DNA of 26,695 bases. Origin: JASFJH01 sp050117725. Lineage in GTDB: Bacteria; Pseudomonadota; Gammaproteobacteria; AKS1. The notes beneath the pieces were generated by a model. The model did not search any database and had not been told where the DNA came from. It was given only the letters and a program-made list of their open reading frames with translations. Location: assembly GCA_050117725.1 (NCBI GenBank), contig JASFME010000004.1, positions 1 through 26,695 on the forward strand. The letters are read 5' to 3'. The translations under genes were made by a program, and so were the position numbers. Shown here piece by piece: positions 15,344 to 23,130 of this stretch (position 1 is its first letter; every line of letters starts with the position of its first letter).

Positions 15344-16927
15344 TTACTGCAGGTTGCTTGCACCGCGCCTGTCCGGCACAGTGATACTTTCCAGCGTCAT
15401 GGTACGGTTACGGCCACCATGTTTGGCCTGGTACATGGCATTGTCCGCAAACTTCAACAAGGTATTCATTGCCGCTTCGGTATCGAAACCTTCCGGATCG
15501 ATATAGGCAATCCCACAACTTACGGTAATACTGATCGTCTTGTCATCAAAGTGTATCGGGTGGGATTCGATACTGGTTCTGATTTTTTCTGCATGCTGTT
15601 GCAGGCCCTTGCCGGTTTCACCGATGGTCAGTATCAAAAATTCCTCGCCACCGATACGGAACAGGAAGTCATTGCGGCGTGAATTGTTATTCAGGATGCT
15701 GGCGAATTCACACAGGCATTGATCACCGACCAGGTGGCCATAGCGGTCGTTAATCTTCTTGAAATGATCGATATCGATCAACACGGCGCTGATGTGTTGA
15801 TTGTTACGTTGTGCCTCAGCGAGCAGTTTCGGAAATATTTCAAGCAGGTGCCGGCGATTATACAATTCGGTCAGCGTGTCGGTAATGGCAAGTGATTGCA
15901 GTTGTTGCTGCGTGGCTTCAATCACGGCCTGTTTGTCGCGCAGGCTCTGCACCATGTCACTGAACTTGTTGGATAACAGGTCTATTTCGTTCCTCTCTGC
16001 CTGACGAGGTACCTCAGGCAGGCCGCCGAGGGCGACTTCGTCGGTCATCTCGGCGAGCTCGCGCAAGGGTTGCTGGAAGTTACGTAGCAGGAAGGTCCAC
16101 AGCGAGATAATTCCGAAAGCCCCCATCAGAATAAACATCAGGGTGAGCTTGTTGAACTGGGCAATATTTTCGAACAGGCTGGTCTCGGAGGTGGCGAACC
16201 ACAGTTCAAGCCCCGGGGTGTTGACGCTGCCGGGCAGATTGATGCGCTGCAGCATGTAGTCTTCCTTGTCGAGGTGCATGCGCCTTGTATAGCGGTCAAA
16301 GCTTTTGCCGATAAAGGCGGGGTTGGTGGCTTCTATAACCATGCCATTTTTTATAATAAAAATGTAACCGTTGCTTTGTTGTTCGAGCTCGTCGAGCAAG
16401 CTGCGGTCATAATCAATATCGAGCACAACCTGCCCCAGCAGTGTTTCGCGATAAAAGATCGGGGCGGAGGCGACCAGTCTCAACATGTTGTTTGTGAATT
16501 CGTAGCTGCTGGAGTCTTTTGTATTGCCAGGCAAGGGTATTGCAAGGGGGTGTTCGGCTTTTGTGCCGGCTACTATTTTGCCATCCATGCTGACAATGTT
16601 TGCGTGGTTGACGGGTAGCCAGTTGAACTGGCGGTGGAAAAGCTTGTCCAGTGGCTCCGTGTCTGCCGCGACCGATGTGATAATGTACATATATTCCTGC
16701 AATTGCAGGTCTGAACGCACGATAGCGGCGTAACGCTTCAACTCGTTATGTTGTGCCAGAATATTTGCATCAAGCAGTTGTGCGGTACGCCGGGTATTGT
16801 CCTCTGCCTCATCGAGCATGATACTGCGCGCGTAAAATGAGGAGGCATACAACACTGTTGCGAGAAACGCAGACAGTACCACGACGAAAAATATCAGCCG
16901 GGAACGGTATGTCTTCAGGCTAATCAT
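15344..16927 (-). CDS. membrane diguanylate cyclase with Cache-like sensor and HAMP
   Basis: This 527-aa protein probably makes cyclic di-GMP from two GTP. A membrane span at about residues 11-31 and another at about 260-282 bracket a periplasmic sensor of about 230 residues. The sensor resembles a double Cache fold (VASAPIFYRETLLGQVVLDIDYD, then GYIFIIKNGMVIEATNP). A HAMP linker follows (about 283-335), then a short coiled coil and a GGDEF domain (about 345-510). The active motif is GGEEF at 426-430. The inhibitory I-site RxxD (RRND, 417-420) sits exactly five residues before it, so product feedback is expected. There is no EAL domain. It follows the PstS-like binding-protein gene by 3 nt, suggesting that protein feeds its sensor. 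Confidence 0.93.
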   Translation of the reverse strand: MISLKTYRSRLIFFVVVLSAFLATVLYASSFYARSIMLDEAEDNTRRTAQLLDANILAQHNELKRYAAIVRSDLQLQEYMYIITSVAADTEPLDKLFHRQFNWLPVNHANIVSMDGKIVAGTKAEHPLAIPLPGNTKDSSSYEFTNNMLRLVASAPIFYRETLLGQVVLDIDYDRSLLDELEQQSNGYIFIIKNGMVIEATNPAFIGKSFDRYTRRMHLDKEDYMLQRINLPGSVNTPGLELWFATSETSLFENIAQFNKLTLMFILMGAFGIISLWTFLLRNFQQPLRELAEMTDEVALGGLPEVPRQAERNEIDLLSNKFSDMVQSLRDKQAVIEATQQQLQSLAITDTLTELYNRRHLLEIFPKLLAEAQRNNQHISAVLIDIDHFKKINDRYGHLVGDQCLCEFASILNNNSRRNDFLFRIGGEEFLILTIGETGKGLQQHAEKIRTSIESHPIHFDDKTISITVSCGIAYIDPEGFDTEAAMNTLLKFADNAMYQAKHGGRNRTMTLESITVPDRRGASNLQ

Positions 16928-16930
16928 CGG

Positions 16931-17797
16931 TTACGGGATCTGGTTGGCGGGTAGCTCGCGGGTAGGTACGATCGACAGTCTGTCGGCGAGATCACCTTCA
17001 TGCAGATATTGCTGGGTCAGGGTGAGTATTTTAACGACATCATCTGAGGCCATATCCGATGCCACCGCAGACAATACGCGGTAGAAGGGGTAACGCCCGG
17101 TGCGCAGATTCTCGCTGCTGGGCGCATAACCATCAATCTTTAGCGCCTTGACCCTGTCTTTGTCATTAAATTTCCAGACTGCACCGGTATGGCCGATAGC
17201 AGTTTTGAAGTCATTCAGGCGGGTCACCATGTCCGCGGCGCTTTGCACATTCAGACGCTGGCTGGTGAATTCGCCCGGCGTCCTGAGAATGGTCTTCCAG
17301 TGGCCAGGCCGTTTTTTGCAATGCAGGCGGTTAACCACGACAATCGCCTCATCCTTGCCGCCCACACTTTTCCAGTTACTGATCTCGCCGCGGAAAATTC
17401 GTCTTACCTGGTCACTGCTGAGTTCATTGAGCGGGTTGTCGTCGTTGACGAGGATCAGGATAGGTTCAAGTGCCAGGGGAAATACCTGCAGTTTGTTTTT
17501 CCTGATTTCCTGCTCGGTGAGCGGGCAGCAGACAAAGCCGAAGGTCTCCATACCGTTGCCATGCTGCATGGCGGACTTGATCCCGGCATTGCATCCGGCA
17601 CCGAGCATGGCCTCGCGCCCGAACAAGGTGATCTCGCGGCCGGTAGCCTTTTCCAGGCGGGGTTTCAGTTCGTCAAACACGACCCACGAAAAGTGTGCAC
17701 CCGCCCCGGTAATTACCGGTGGTTTGTCCGCGGCATGGAGGCCAGTTACACCAACTAAAAGCACTAAAGCCAGCAGCGCGTGGCATGTACGTAGCAT
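16931..17797 (-). CDS. periplasmic PstS-like substrate-binding protein
   Basis: The 288-aa protein has a signal peptide (about residues 1-22, LLALVLLVGVTGLHA) and resembles the phosphate-type periplasmic binding protein fold (PBP-like). Support comes from the early VITGAGAHFSWVVFDELKPRLE block and the ELSSDQVRRIFRGEISNWKSVGG block typical of PstS relatives. No ABC permease or ATPase is encoded nearby, so transport is unlikely to be its main job. Its stop is 3 nt before a membrane GGDEF cyclase, so a ligand-sensing role is inferred. Four cysteines in the mature part (C69, C90, C91, C160, the last in LHCKKRPGHW) are unusual for PstS and could form disulfides or bind metal or a cofactor. The ligand is unknown. 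Confidence 0.82.
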   Translation of the reverse strand: MLRTCHALLALVLLVGVTGLHAADKPPVITGAGAHFSWVVFDELKPRLEKATGREITLFGREAMLGAGCNAGIKSAMQHGNGMETFGFVCCPLTEQEIRKNKLQVFPLALEPILILVNDDNPLNELSSDQVRRIFRGEISNWKSVGGKDEAIVVVNRLHCKKRPGHWKTILRTPGEFTSQRLNVQSAADMVTRLNDFKTAIGHTGAVWKFNDKDRVKALKIDGYAPSSENLRTGRYPFYRVLSAVASDMASDDVVKILTLTQQYLHEGDLADRLSIVPTRELPANQIP

Positions 17798-17996
17798 GAT
17801 TTCTATACCCCCTGATTGGTTTTGTTCGGCTGGCGGTACTTCCGTGGCTTGACCGGGTACTACACTGCAGTTCCAATCCGGGGACTTATAGTTAAGTATT
17901 ATTGCCCGAACGCCGTGCCGGTGTATTAACAGTATTAAAGAGTGTAGACGAAAATTGCCAGATGTGGAGCCGACTGCAAAAAAAAACTGCTTTATA

Positions 17997-18746
17997 TCAG
18001 GTAGTTCCGCATACAGGGCAGTCCGGATCGCGGCGAAATCTCATGCTGCGCCACTCCATGTGCAGGGCATCGAACATGAGCAGCCGGCCGCACAGGCTGT
18101 CACCGATCCCGGCCAGCAACTTGATGGCCTCGACGGCCTGCAGGCTGCCGATATTGCCGACCACCGGGGCAAGCACACCATTCTCGCTGCACAGCAGCTC
18201 TTCATCTTCACTGCTTTCAGTGTACAGGCAGCGGTAACAGGGGCTGTCCGGCAGGCCCGGCCGGAACACTGTGAGCTGGCCTTCAAAGCGGATTGCCGCG
18301 CCTGACACAAGCGCGGTACGGGTTGCGACACAGGCCGTGTTCACTGCAAACCGTGTCGCGAAATTGTCCGAGCAGTCGAGCACGACATCGGCCCGCCCGA
18401 TCTGCTCGTTTAAGGCCGCGCCTTCAAGGCGTACGGCAAGCGGGATGACCGTGATCAACGGGTTGAGTGCAAGCAGCGTATCGCGGGCCGAGTCGACCTT
18501 GGCCTGGCCGACGTCAGCAGAGGTGTGCAGGATTTGCCGTTGCAGGTTGGATAATTCGACCACATCATCATCGACAATGACGATTTCGCCGACCCCGGCC
18601 GCGGCCAGGTACATGGCCGCCGGTGAACCGAGGCCACCGGCGCCGATGATCAGTGCACGGCTCTCGGCCAGGCGTTGTTGTCCCTCGATGCCGAGTTGCG
18701 GCAGCATGATCTGGCGGCTGTAGCGTAGCAGTTCGTCATCGTTCAT
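17997..18746 (-). CDS. moeB: ThiF/MoeB-type ubiquitin-like-protein adenylyltransferase
   Basis: This 249-aa E1-like enzyme adenylates the C-terminal glycine of a small sulfur carrier such as MoaD or ThiS. The start is ATG 18744-18746 (MNDDELLRYSRQIMLPQLG); the long upstream frame is antisense to the neighbouring methyltransferase. Visible motifs are the nucleotide-binding GAGGLGSP, the DNLQRQ-like ELSNLQRQILH, and DCSDNFATRF. The zinc pairs are CYRC and CPVC, and the cysteine in LLCSENGVLAP aligns with the conserved MoeB cysteine. Whether the partner is MoaD or ThiS cannot be told. In many gammaproteobacteria it directly follows prmC, but here an opposite-strand gene intervenes. Confidence 0.93.
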   Translation of the reverse strand: MNDDELLRYSRQIMLPQLGIEGQQRLAESRALIIGAGGLGSPAAMYLAAAGVGEIVIVDDDVVELSNLQRQILHTSADVGQAKVDSARDTLLALNPLITVIPLAVRLEGAALNEQIGRADVVLDCSDNFATRFAVNTACVATRTALVSGAAIRFEGQLTVFRPGLPDSPCYRCLYTESSEDEELLCSENGVLAPVVGNIGSLQAVEAIKLLAGIGDSLCGRLLMFDALHMEWRSMRFRRDPDCPVCGTT

Positions 18747-18771
18747 AGCCGGAGCATACCACGGTCTCAGG

Positions 18772-18800
18772 TTGACAGGTGCCGGTGGGCCGGGCACATT
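18772..18800 (+). promoter_or_regulatory. possible promoter of the FkbM methyltransferase gene
   Basis: A perfect TTGACA (18772-18777) lies 61 bp before the methyltransferase ATG. Seventeen bp downstream the -10 position reads CACATT, a weak match. The 91-bp divergent gap to moeB must supply a start for this gene, because nothing upstream is on the same strand. Confidence 0.3.
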
Positions 18801-18837
18801 GGCGCACGTTTTGGCATAAAACAGGCAAGGGTTATAC

Positions 18838-19692
18838 ATGGAATCGATCAAGGCATGGCCACGCGCCGTCAGTGATAACCGCTTTATCAGGAAGCTGTTG
18901 TACCACCGTGATTTGCGCAAGCTGTTTGCCGCGCTGGGCCCGCGTTTCGTGATCCGCGACATCGATGGCGTGCAACTGTATTGCGATCTGGAGGAAGGCA
19001 AGGGCCCGGGACGGACCATTATCAAGTATGGCGAGCATGATCCCTTCCTCATGCAGTTGATGAAGGACTTCATCCGCCGGGACAAGGCCGTGATCGATGT
19101 CGGTGCCAACATTGGCAGCTATTCACTGGTGGCATCACGATATACGGCCGCGCCGGTATATGCCTTCGAACCCGAGCCGTTCAATTACAACGTGCTGCTC
19201 AACAACATTGCGTTGAACAACGCGGACAATGTGCATGCCTACCAGAAGGCTGCGAGTAACGAGCCGGGTACCTTGCAGCTATACCTGAACCCGTTCAACC
19301 AGGGTGATCATCGCTGTTACCGTTCCGGTGAAGGCAGGGATTGTGTTGATATCGAAGCAGTGCGTATTGATGATGAACTGGCTGGCGAGGACATCAGCCG
19401 GATCGGGTTTATCAAGATCGATGTGCAGGGTTTTGAACTCATGACCGTTCAGGGCATGCGGCATATTCTCGCGACGGTGCCGGGCCTCAGGGTGATCACC
19501 GAGTTCGAGGCGGACAGTATGCGCGAGGCCGGATACGAGCCGGGTGCGTATCTCGCGTTCTTCGCTGAGCTGGGCTACCGGATGCAGTTTGCCGACGAAG
19601 TGAGGCGTGAACTGCATGATATCTCGCGCGAACAACTCATGGAGCTGAGCACGCGCATGAGCACGATCAACCTGTTGTTCTCGAAATCCTGA
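18838..19692 (+). CDS. FkbM-family SAM-dependent methyltransferase
   Basis: The 284-aa protein has the SAM-binding glycine motif VIDVGANIGSYSLVASR (from about residue 85), the acidic EPEPFNYNVLLNNIALN segment and the FkbM hallmark FIKIDVQGFE (about residue 200). FkbM enzymes usually O-methylate sugars, lipids or natural products, but the substrate cannot be read here. ATG 18838 is preceded by AAGGG. It lies on the plus strand inside an otherwise minus-strand hemA-prfA-prmC/moeB group. Its TGA (19690-19692) abuts the prmC stop (19693-19695) with no gap, so the two genes converge without space for a terminator. Late insertion into a conserved cluster is likely. Confidence 0.9.
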   Translation: MESIKAWPRAVSDNRFIRKLLYHRDLRKLFAALGPRFVIRDIDGVQLYCDLEEGKGPGRTIIKYGEHDPFLMQLMKDFIRRDKAVIDVGANIGSYSLVASRYTAAPVYAFEPEPFNYNVLLNNIALNNADNVHAYQKAASNEPGTLQLYLNPFNQGDHRCYRSGEGRDCVDIEAVRIDDELAGEDISRIGFIKIDVQGFELMTVQGMRHILATVPGLRVITEFEADSMREAGYEPGAYLAFFAELGYRMQFADEVRRELHDISREQLMELSTRMSTINLLFSKS

Positions 19693-20550
19693 TCAGCGTG
19701 CCAGCTGGCCCCACGTAACGCGCTCGCGGCCTTCGAGGTCGGTGAGCGTGGTTACCTGCGTAAAGCCGGCCTGTTGCATGAGTTCACGTACGGCGTTGCC
19801 CTGTTCCAGGCCGTGTTCGAGCATGAGCCTGCCACCGGCCTGCAGGTGACGTGGCGCACCGCTGATGATGCTGCGGATCGCATCGAGGCCGTCGGGGCCG
19901 GAGACGAGTGCGAGTCCGGGTTCAAAGCGCACGTCACCGCGCGCCAGGTGCGGATCGTTTTCGGCGATATAGGGCGGGTTGCTGACGATCAGTTCGAAGC
20001 GGTCGTTGTCGGTAAAGGCACTGTACCAGCGGCTGTGTAGCAAGGTGACGTTGTGCAGGCCGAGCCGATCGCGGTTGGCGGTGGCAATCTCGAGGGCCGC
20101 GACAGACAGGTCGCAGGCCGTGACCTCGCAGCGGGGGCGCTCACTGGCGATGGCCAGCGCAATCGCGCCACTACCCGTGCCGAGATCGGCAATGCGCCAG
20201 GTGGCCCCGGCCGGAATGATGGCCAGCGCCGCTTCGACCAGTGTTTCCGTGTCGGGCCGCGGGATCAGCGTATCGGCGCTGATCTGTAAATCCAGTGACC
20301 AGAATTCACGTTGCCCGGTCAGATGCGCGACCGGTTCACCGGCCAGTCGCCGCGCGAGCAAGGCATTGAAGGTTTGCAGGGCCTGTTTGTCGGGTTGATT
20401 CTCCGGCCAGGTCATGAGGTAACTGCGGGGCTTGCCGAGCGCATGCGCGAGCAGGCATTCGGCATCGAGCCGCGGTGAGTCCGACACCGCATCGAGTTCG
20501 GTACTGGCGGCATTGAGCAGCGCCCTGATGCGCGTGTCGGCTTCAGTCAT
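19693..20550 (-). CDS. prmC: peptide chain release factor N5-glutamine methyltransferase
   Basis: PrmC methylates the glutamine of the GGQ motif in RF1 and RF2. The 285-aa protein starts at ATG 20548-20550 (MTEADTRIRALL), overlapping the prfA stop by 8 nt. It has an N-terminal helical substrate-recognition domain and a Rossmann domain with IADLGTGSGAIALAIA and the catalytic NPPY (IVSNPPYIAEND). Its substrate RF1 is encoded immediately upstream and the overlap implies coupled translation. Confidence 0.96.
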   Translation of the reverse strand: MTEADTRIRALLNAASTELDAVSDSPRLDAECLLAHALGKPRSYLMTWPENQPDKQALQTFNALLARRLAGEPVAHLTGQREFWSLDLQISADTLIPRPDTETLVEAALAIIPAGATWRIADLGTGSGAIALAIASERPRCEVTACDLSVAALEIATANRDRLGLHNVTLLHSRWYSAFTDNDRFELIVSNPPYIAENDPHLARGDVRFEPGLALVSGPDGLDAIRSIISGAPRHLQAGGRLMLEHGLEQGNAVRELMQQAGFTQVTTLTDLEGRERVTWGQLAR

Positions 20551-21628
20551 CACCGATGGCGGCCAGCAGGTCGGCCTGGTATTCGAGCACAAGCTGATCG
20601 ATGAGCTGGTCGAGATCGCCGGCCAGCACTTCCTCGAGCTTGTACAGGGTCAGGTTGATGCGGTGATCGGTGATCCGCCCCTGTGGGTAGTTATAGGTAC
20701 GGATGCGTTCCGAGCGATCGCCGCTGCCGATCAGGTTGCGGCGCTGCTCGGCCTGTTGCGTGATCTGCTTGTCGCGCTCGGCCGTGAGCAGGCGTGCCTG
20801 CAACAGTGACATGGCGCGGGCACGGTTCTTGTGTTGCGAACGTTCGTCCTGGCATTCGATTACGGTGCCGGTCGGCAAATGGGTGATGCGAATTGCCGAA
20901 TCGGTCTTGTTGACGTGCTGGCCACCGGCACCCGAGGCGCGGTACGTGTCGACTTTCAAATCGGCCGGGTTGATCTCGATCGCTTCAACATCAGCGGCCT
21001 CGGGCATGATCGCGACAGTGCAGGCCGAGGTATGAATACGCCCCTGTGATTCGGTTTCCGGCACACGCTGCACGCGATGACCACCGGATTCGAACTTGAG
21101 CCGCGAGTAGGCGCCTTTGCCGACCACGCGCGCGATGATTTCCTTGTAGCCGCCGTGTTCACCTTCATGTTCGCTGATCACCTCAACCTGCCAGCGTCTC
21201 TGTTCGGCATAACGTGAATACATGCGGAACAGGTCGCCGGCGAAGATCGCGGCCTCATCACCACCGGTGCCGGCACGGATTTCGAGGAAAATGTTGCTGT
21301 CATCATGCGGGTCACTGGGCAACATGAGTCGCTGTAATTGCTGCTCGAGTTCCTCGCTGCGTGCGATCGCCTTTTGCAATTCCTCTTCGGCCAGGGCATG
21401 CAGCTCACTGTCCTCTTCATCAAGCATGCTGCGCGCGGTATCGATGTCATCCTGGTTTTCACGGTATTCGTGGTAACAGGCCACCACCGGGTTGAGCTCG
21501 GCGTATTCTTTCGACAGCTCGCGGAAACGGTTTGTATCGTTCATGGTTTCCGGATCGGCGAGCAGGGCGTTGATCTCCTCAAGCCGTTCGGCAAGATTTT
21601 GCAGTTTGTTGGTAATGGATTGTTTCAC
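20543..21628 (-). CDS. prfA: peptide chain release factor 1
   Basis: RF1 reads UAA and UAG stop codons and triggers peptide release. The protein is 361 aa from a GTG start at 21626-21628 (first residues M/V-KQSITNKLQNLAERLEE), matching the usual RF1 N-terminus and length. GGAAGCC lies about 5 nt upstream. A longer in-frame ATG at 21688 adds 20 residues without family similarity. The recognition tripeptide is PET (190-192, in RVPETESQGR), of the PxT type that marks RF1, and the catalytic GGQ is at 235-237. Confidence 0.97.
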   Translation of the reverse strand: MKQSITNKLQNLAERLEEINALLADPETMNDTNRFRELSKEYAELNPVVACYHEYRENQDDIDTARSMLDEEDSELHALAEEELQKAIARSEELEQQLQRLMLPSDPHDDSNIFLEIRAGTGGDEAAIFAGDLFRMYSRYAEQRRWQVEVISEHEGEHGGYKEIIARVVGKGAYSRLKFESGGHRVQRVPETESQGRIHTSACTVAIMPEAADVEAIEINPADLKVDTYRASGAGGQHVNKTDSAIRITHLPTGTVIECQDERSQHKNRARAMSLLQARLLTAERDKQITQQAEQRRNLIGSGDRSERIRTYNYPQGRITDHRINLTLYKLEEVLAGDLDQLIDQLVLEYQADLLAAIGDD

Positions 21629-21703
21629 GTACAGGCTTCCGGTTGAGTTGCGGCAGGCACAGAACGGCGACCACTGAACATGGATCACCAGGAGCGAGCG
21701 CAG

Positions 21704-22966
21704 CTAATCTTCGTCGAGGTCGAGTGAGTAGAGTTCGTGTACGGCGTCGAGCAAGGCGCGGCGGCCTTCATAACCGGCGCGGTGGATTTGCACGGTCGGT
21801 GCATGAATCAGTTTGTTGGTGAGCAGGCGGGCTGTTTCCTGCAAAACCTGTTCGGGCTGCTCGCCATTGGCAAGACGCTGCAGGGCCTTTTGCACGACTG
21901 CATCACGCGTGTGCTCGGCATGTGAACGGAAGGCACGGATGGTGCCCACGGCTTCGAGTGAACGCAGCCAGCCCATGAAGTGGCTGACCTGGGTGTCGAT
22001 GATCTCTTCGGCCTGCCTGGCGGCTTGCTGGCGTGATTTCAGGTTTTCGTCGATGATCTCTTTCAGGTCATCCACCGTGTACAGGTAGACATCATCGAGT
22101 TGGTCGACTTCCGGTTCAATGTCGCGCGGTACGGCGATATCAACCATAAACATCGGCCGGTGTTTGCGCTCTTTCAGGGCGCGTTCCACCATGCCCTTGC
22201 CGAGGATCGGCAACTGGCTGCCGGTCGAGGAAATAATGATATCGGCCTCGGCAAGGTGGTGTGGCATTTCGGCGAGCGAGATCGCATAGGCATCAAACTG
22301 TCCGGCCAGCGCATGCGCGCGTTCCAGGGTACGGTTGGCAATGATCAGGCGACCGATACCGGACTCCGTCAGGTGTCGCGCCGCCAGTTCGATGGTTTCG
22401 CCGGCGCCGATCAGCAGCGTGGTCTTGTCATCAAGCTTGCCAAAAATCTGTTTTGCCAGTGTGACCGCGGCAAATGCGACCGACACGGCACTGTGGCCTA
22501 TCGCGGTGTCGGTACGAATCTGTTTGGCCACCGAGAACGTGTGCTGGAACAGCCGGGCCATGAGTTTGCCGATGGTGCCGGCTTCGTTGGCCTTTTGATA
22601 GGCATCCTTCATCTGGCCGAGGATCTGGGGCTCGCCGAGGATCATCGAATCAAGTCCCGCGGCCACGCGCAACATATGGCGCACCGCCATCTGGTCCGGG
22701 TGTTCGTAGATATAAGGTGTGAGTGAATCGGCGGGCAGATTGTGGAAATCACCGAGCCATTCACGCACGATGTCAGTGTTGGCGCTGTCCAGCCCGCAAT
22801 ACAGCTCCATTCGGTTGCAGGTCGACAGGATCACGGCCTCGCTGACCGGTGTGTTGCCGGTCAGGTCGCGCAGTGCCTCGGCGGTTTTTTCAGGCGCAAA
22901 GGCGACGCGCTCGCGGATATCCACGGGCGCGGTAGAATGATTGATGCCAAATGCCAGTAATGACAT
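21704..22966 (-). CDS. hemA: glutamyl-tRNA reductase
   Basis: HemA reduces glutamyl-tRNA(Glu) to glutamate-1-semialdehyde, the first step of the C5 haem pathway. The 420-aa protein starts at ATG 22964-22966 (MSLLAFGINHSTAP), with AGGA upstream; a start six codons earlier is less typical. The nucleophilic cysteine is C50 in ILSTCNRMELY. The NADPH domain (LLIGAGETIELAARHL) and the C-terminal dimerisation helices follow. It is the first gene of hemA-prfA-prmC and diverges from the TPR-lolB-ispE cluster. Confidence 0.97.
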   Translation of the reverse strand: MSLLAFGINHSTAPVDIRERVAFAPEKTAEALRDLTGNTPVSEAVILSTCNRMELYCGLDSANTDIVREWLGDFHNLPADSLTPYIYEHPDQMAVRHMLRVAAGLDSMILGEPQILGQMKDAYQKANEAGTIGKLMARLFQHTFSVAKQIRTDTAIGHSAVSVAFAAVTLAKQIFGKLDDKTTLLIGAGETIELAARHLTESGIGRLIIANRTLERAHALAGQFDAYAISLAEMPHHLAEADIIISSTGSQLPILGKGMVERALKERKHRPMFMVDIAVPRDIEPEVDQLDDVYLYTVDDLKEIIDENLKSRQQAARQAEEIIDTQVSHFMGWLRSLEAVGTIRAFRSHAEHTRDAVVQKALQRLANGEQPEQVLQETARLLTNKLIHAPTVQIHRAGYEGRRALLDAVHELYSLDLDED

Positions 22967-23044
22967 AGTCCTGCCGTTTCTCATGATTGTGTCAGGCGGT
23001 AGTTGCCGTCAGGCACGCCGGTTTCGCACGTGTGCAAACTTAAC

Positions 23045-23052
23045 ATTATACT
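23045..23052. promoter_or_regulatory. overlapping divergent -10 elements for hemA and the TPR lipoprotein gene
   Basis: The minus strand reads TATAAT at 23045-23050 (toward hemA, leader about 70 nt). The plus strand reads TATACT at 23047-23052, with TTCGCA at 23023-23028 as a partial -35 after 18 bp (toward the TPR gene). The two -10 elements share four base pairs, so polymerase should bind in only one direction at a time. This is pattern-based. Confidence 0.4.
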
Positions 23053-23130
23053 AGAAATAATTCGGATAAGATTCGAATATGAACCCTGGCCACGTCCCAG
23101 GGTCGGAAATTTACAGGGATAGACGAAATA

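Noticed and set aside
17798..17996. Gap of 199 bp between moeB and the PstS-like gene examined for an RNA gene or clear promoter
   Set aside because: It is AT-rich with several loose -10-like hexamers (for example TTAATA and TATAAG on the minus strand), but none has a convincing -35 partner, and there is no stable hairpin.
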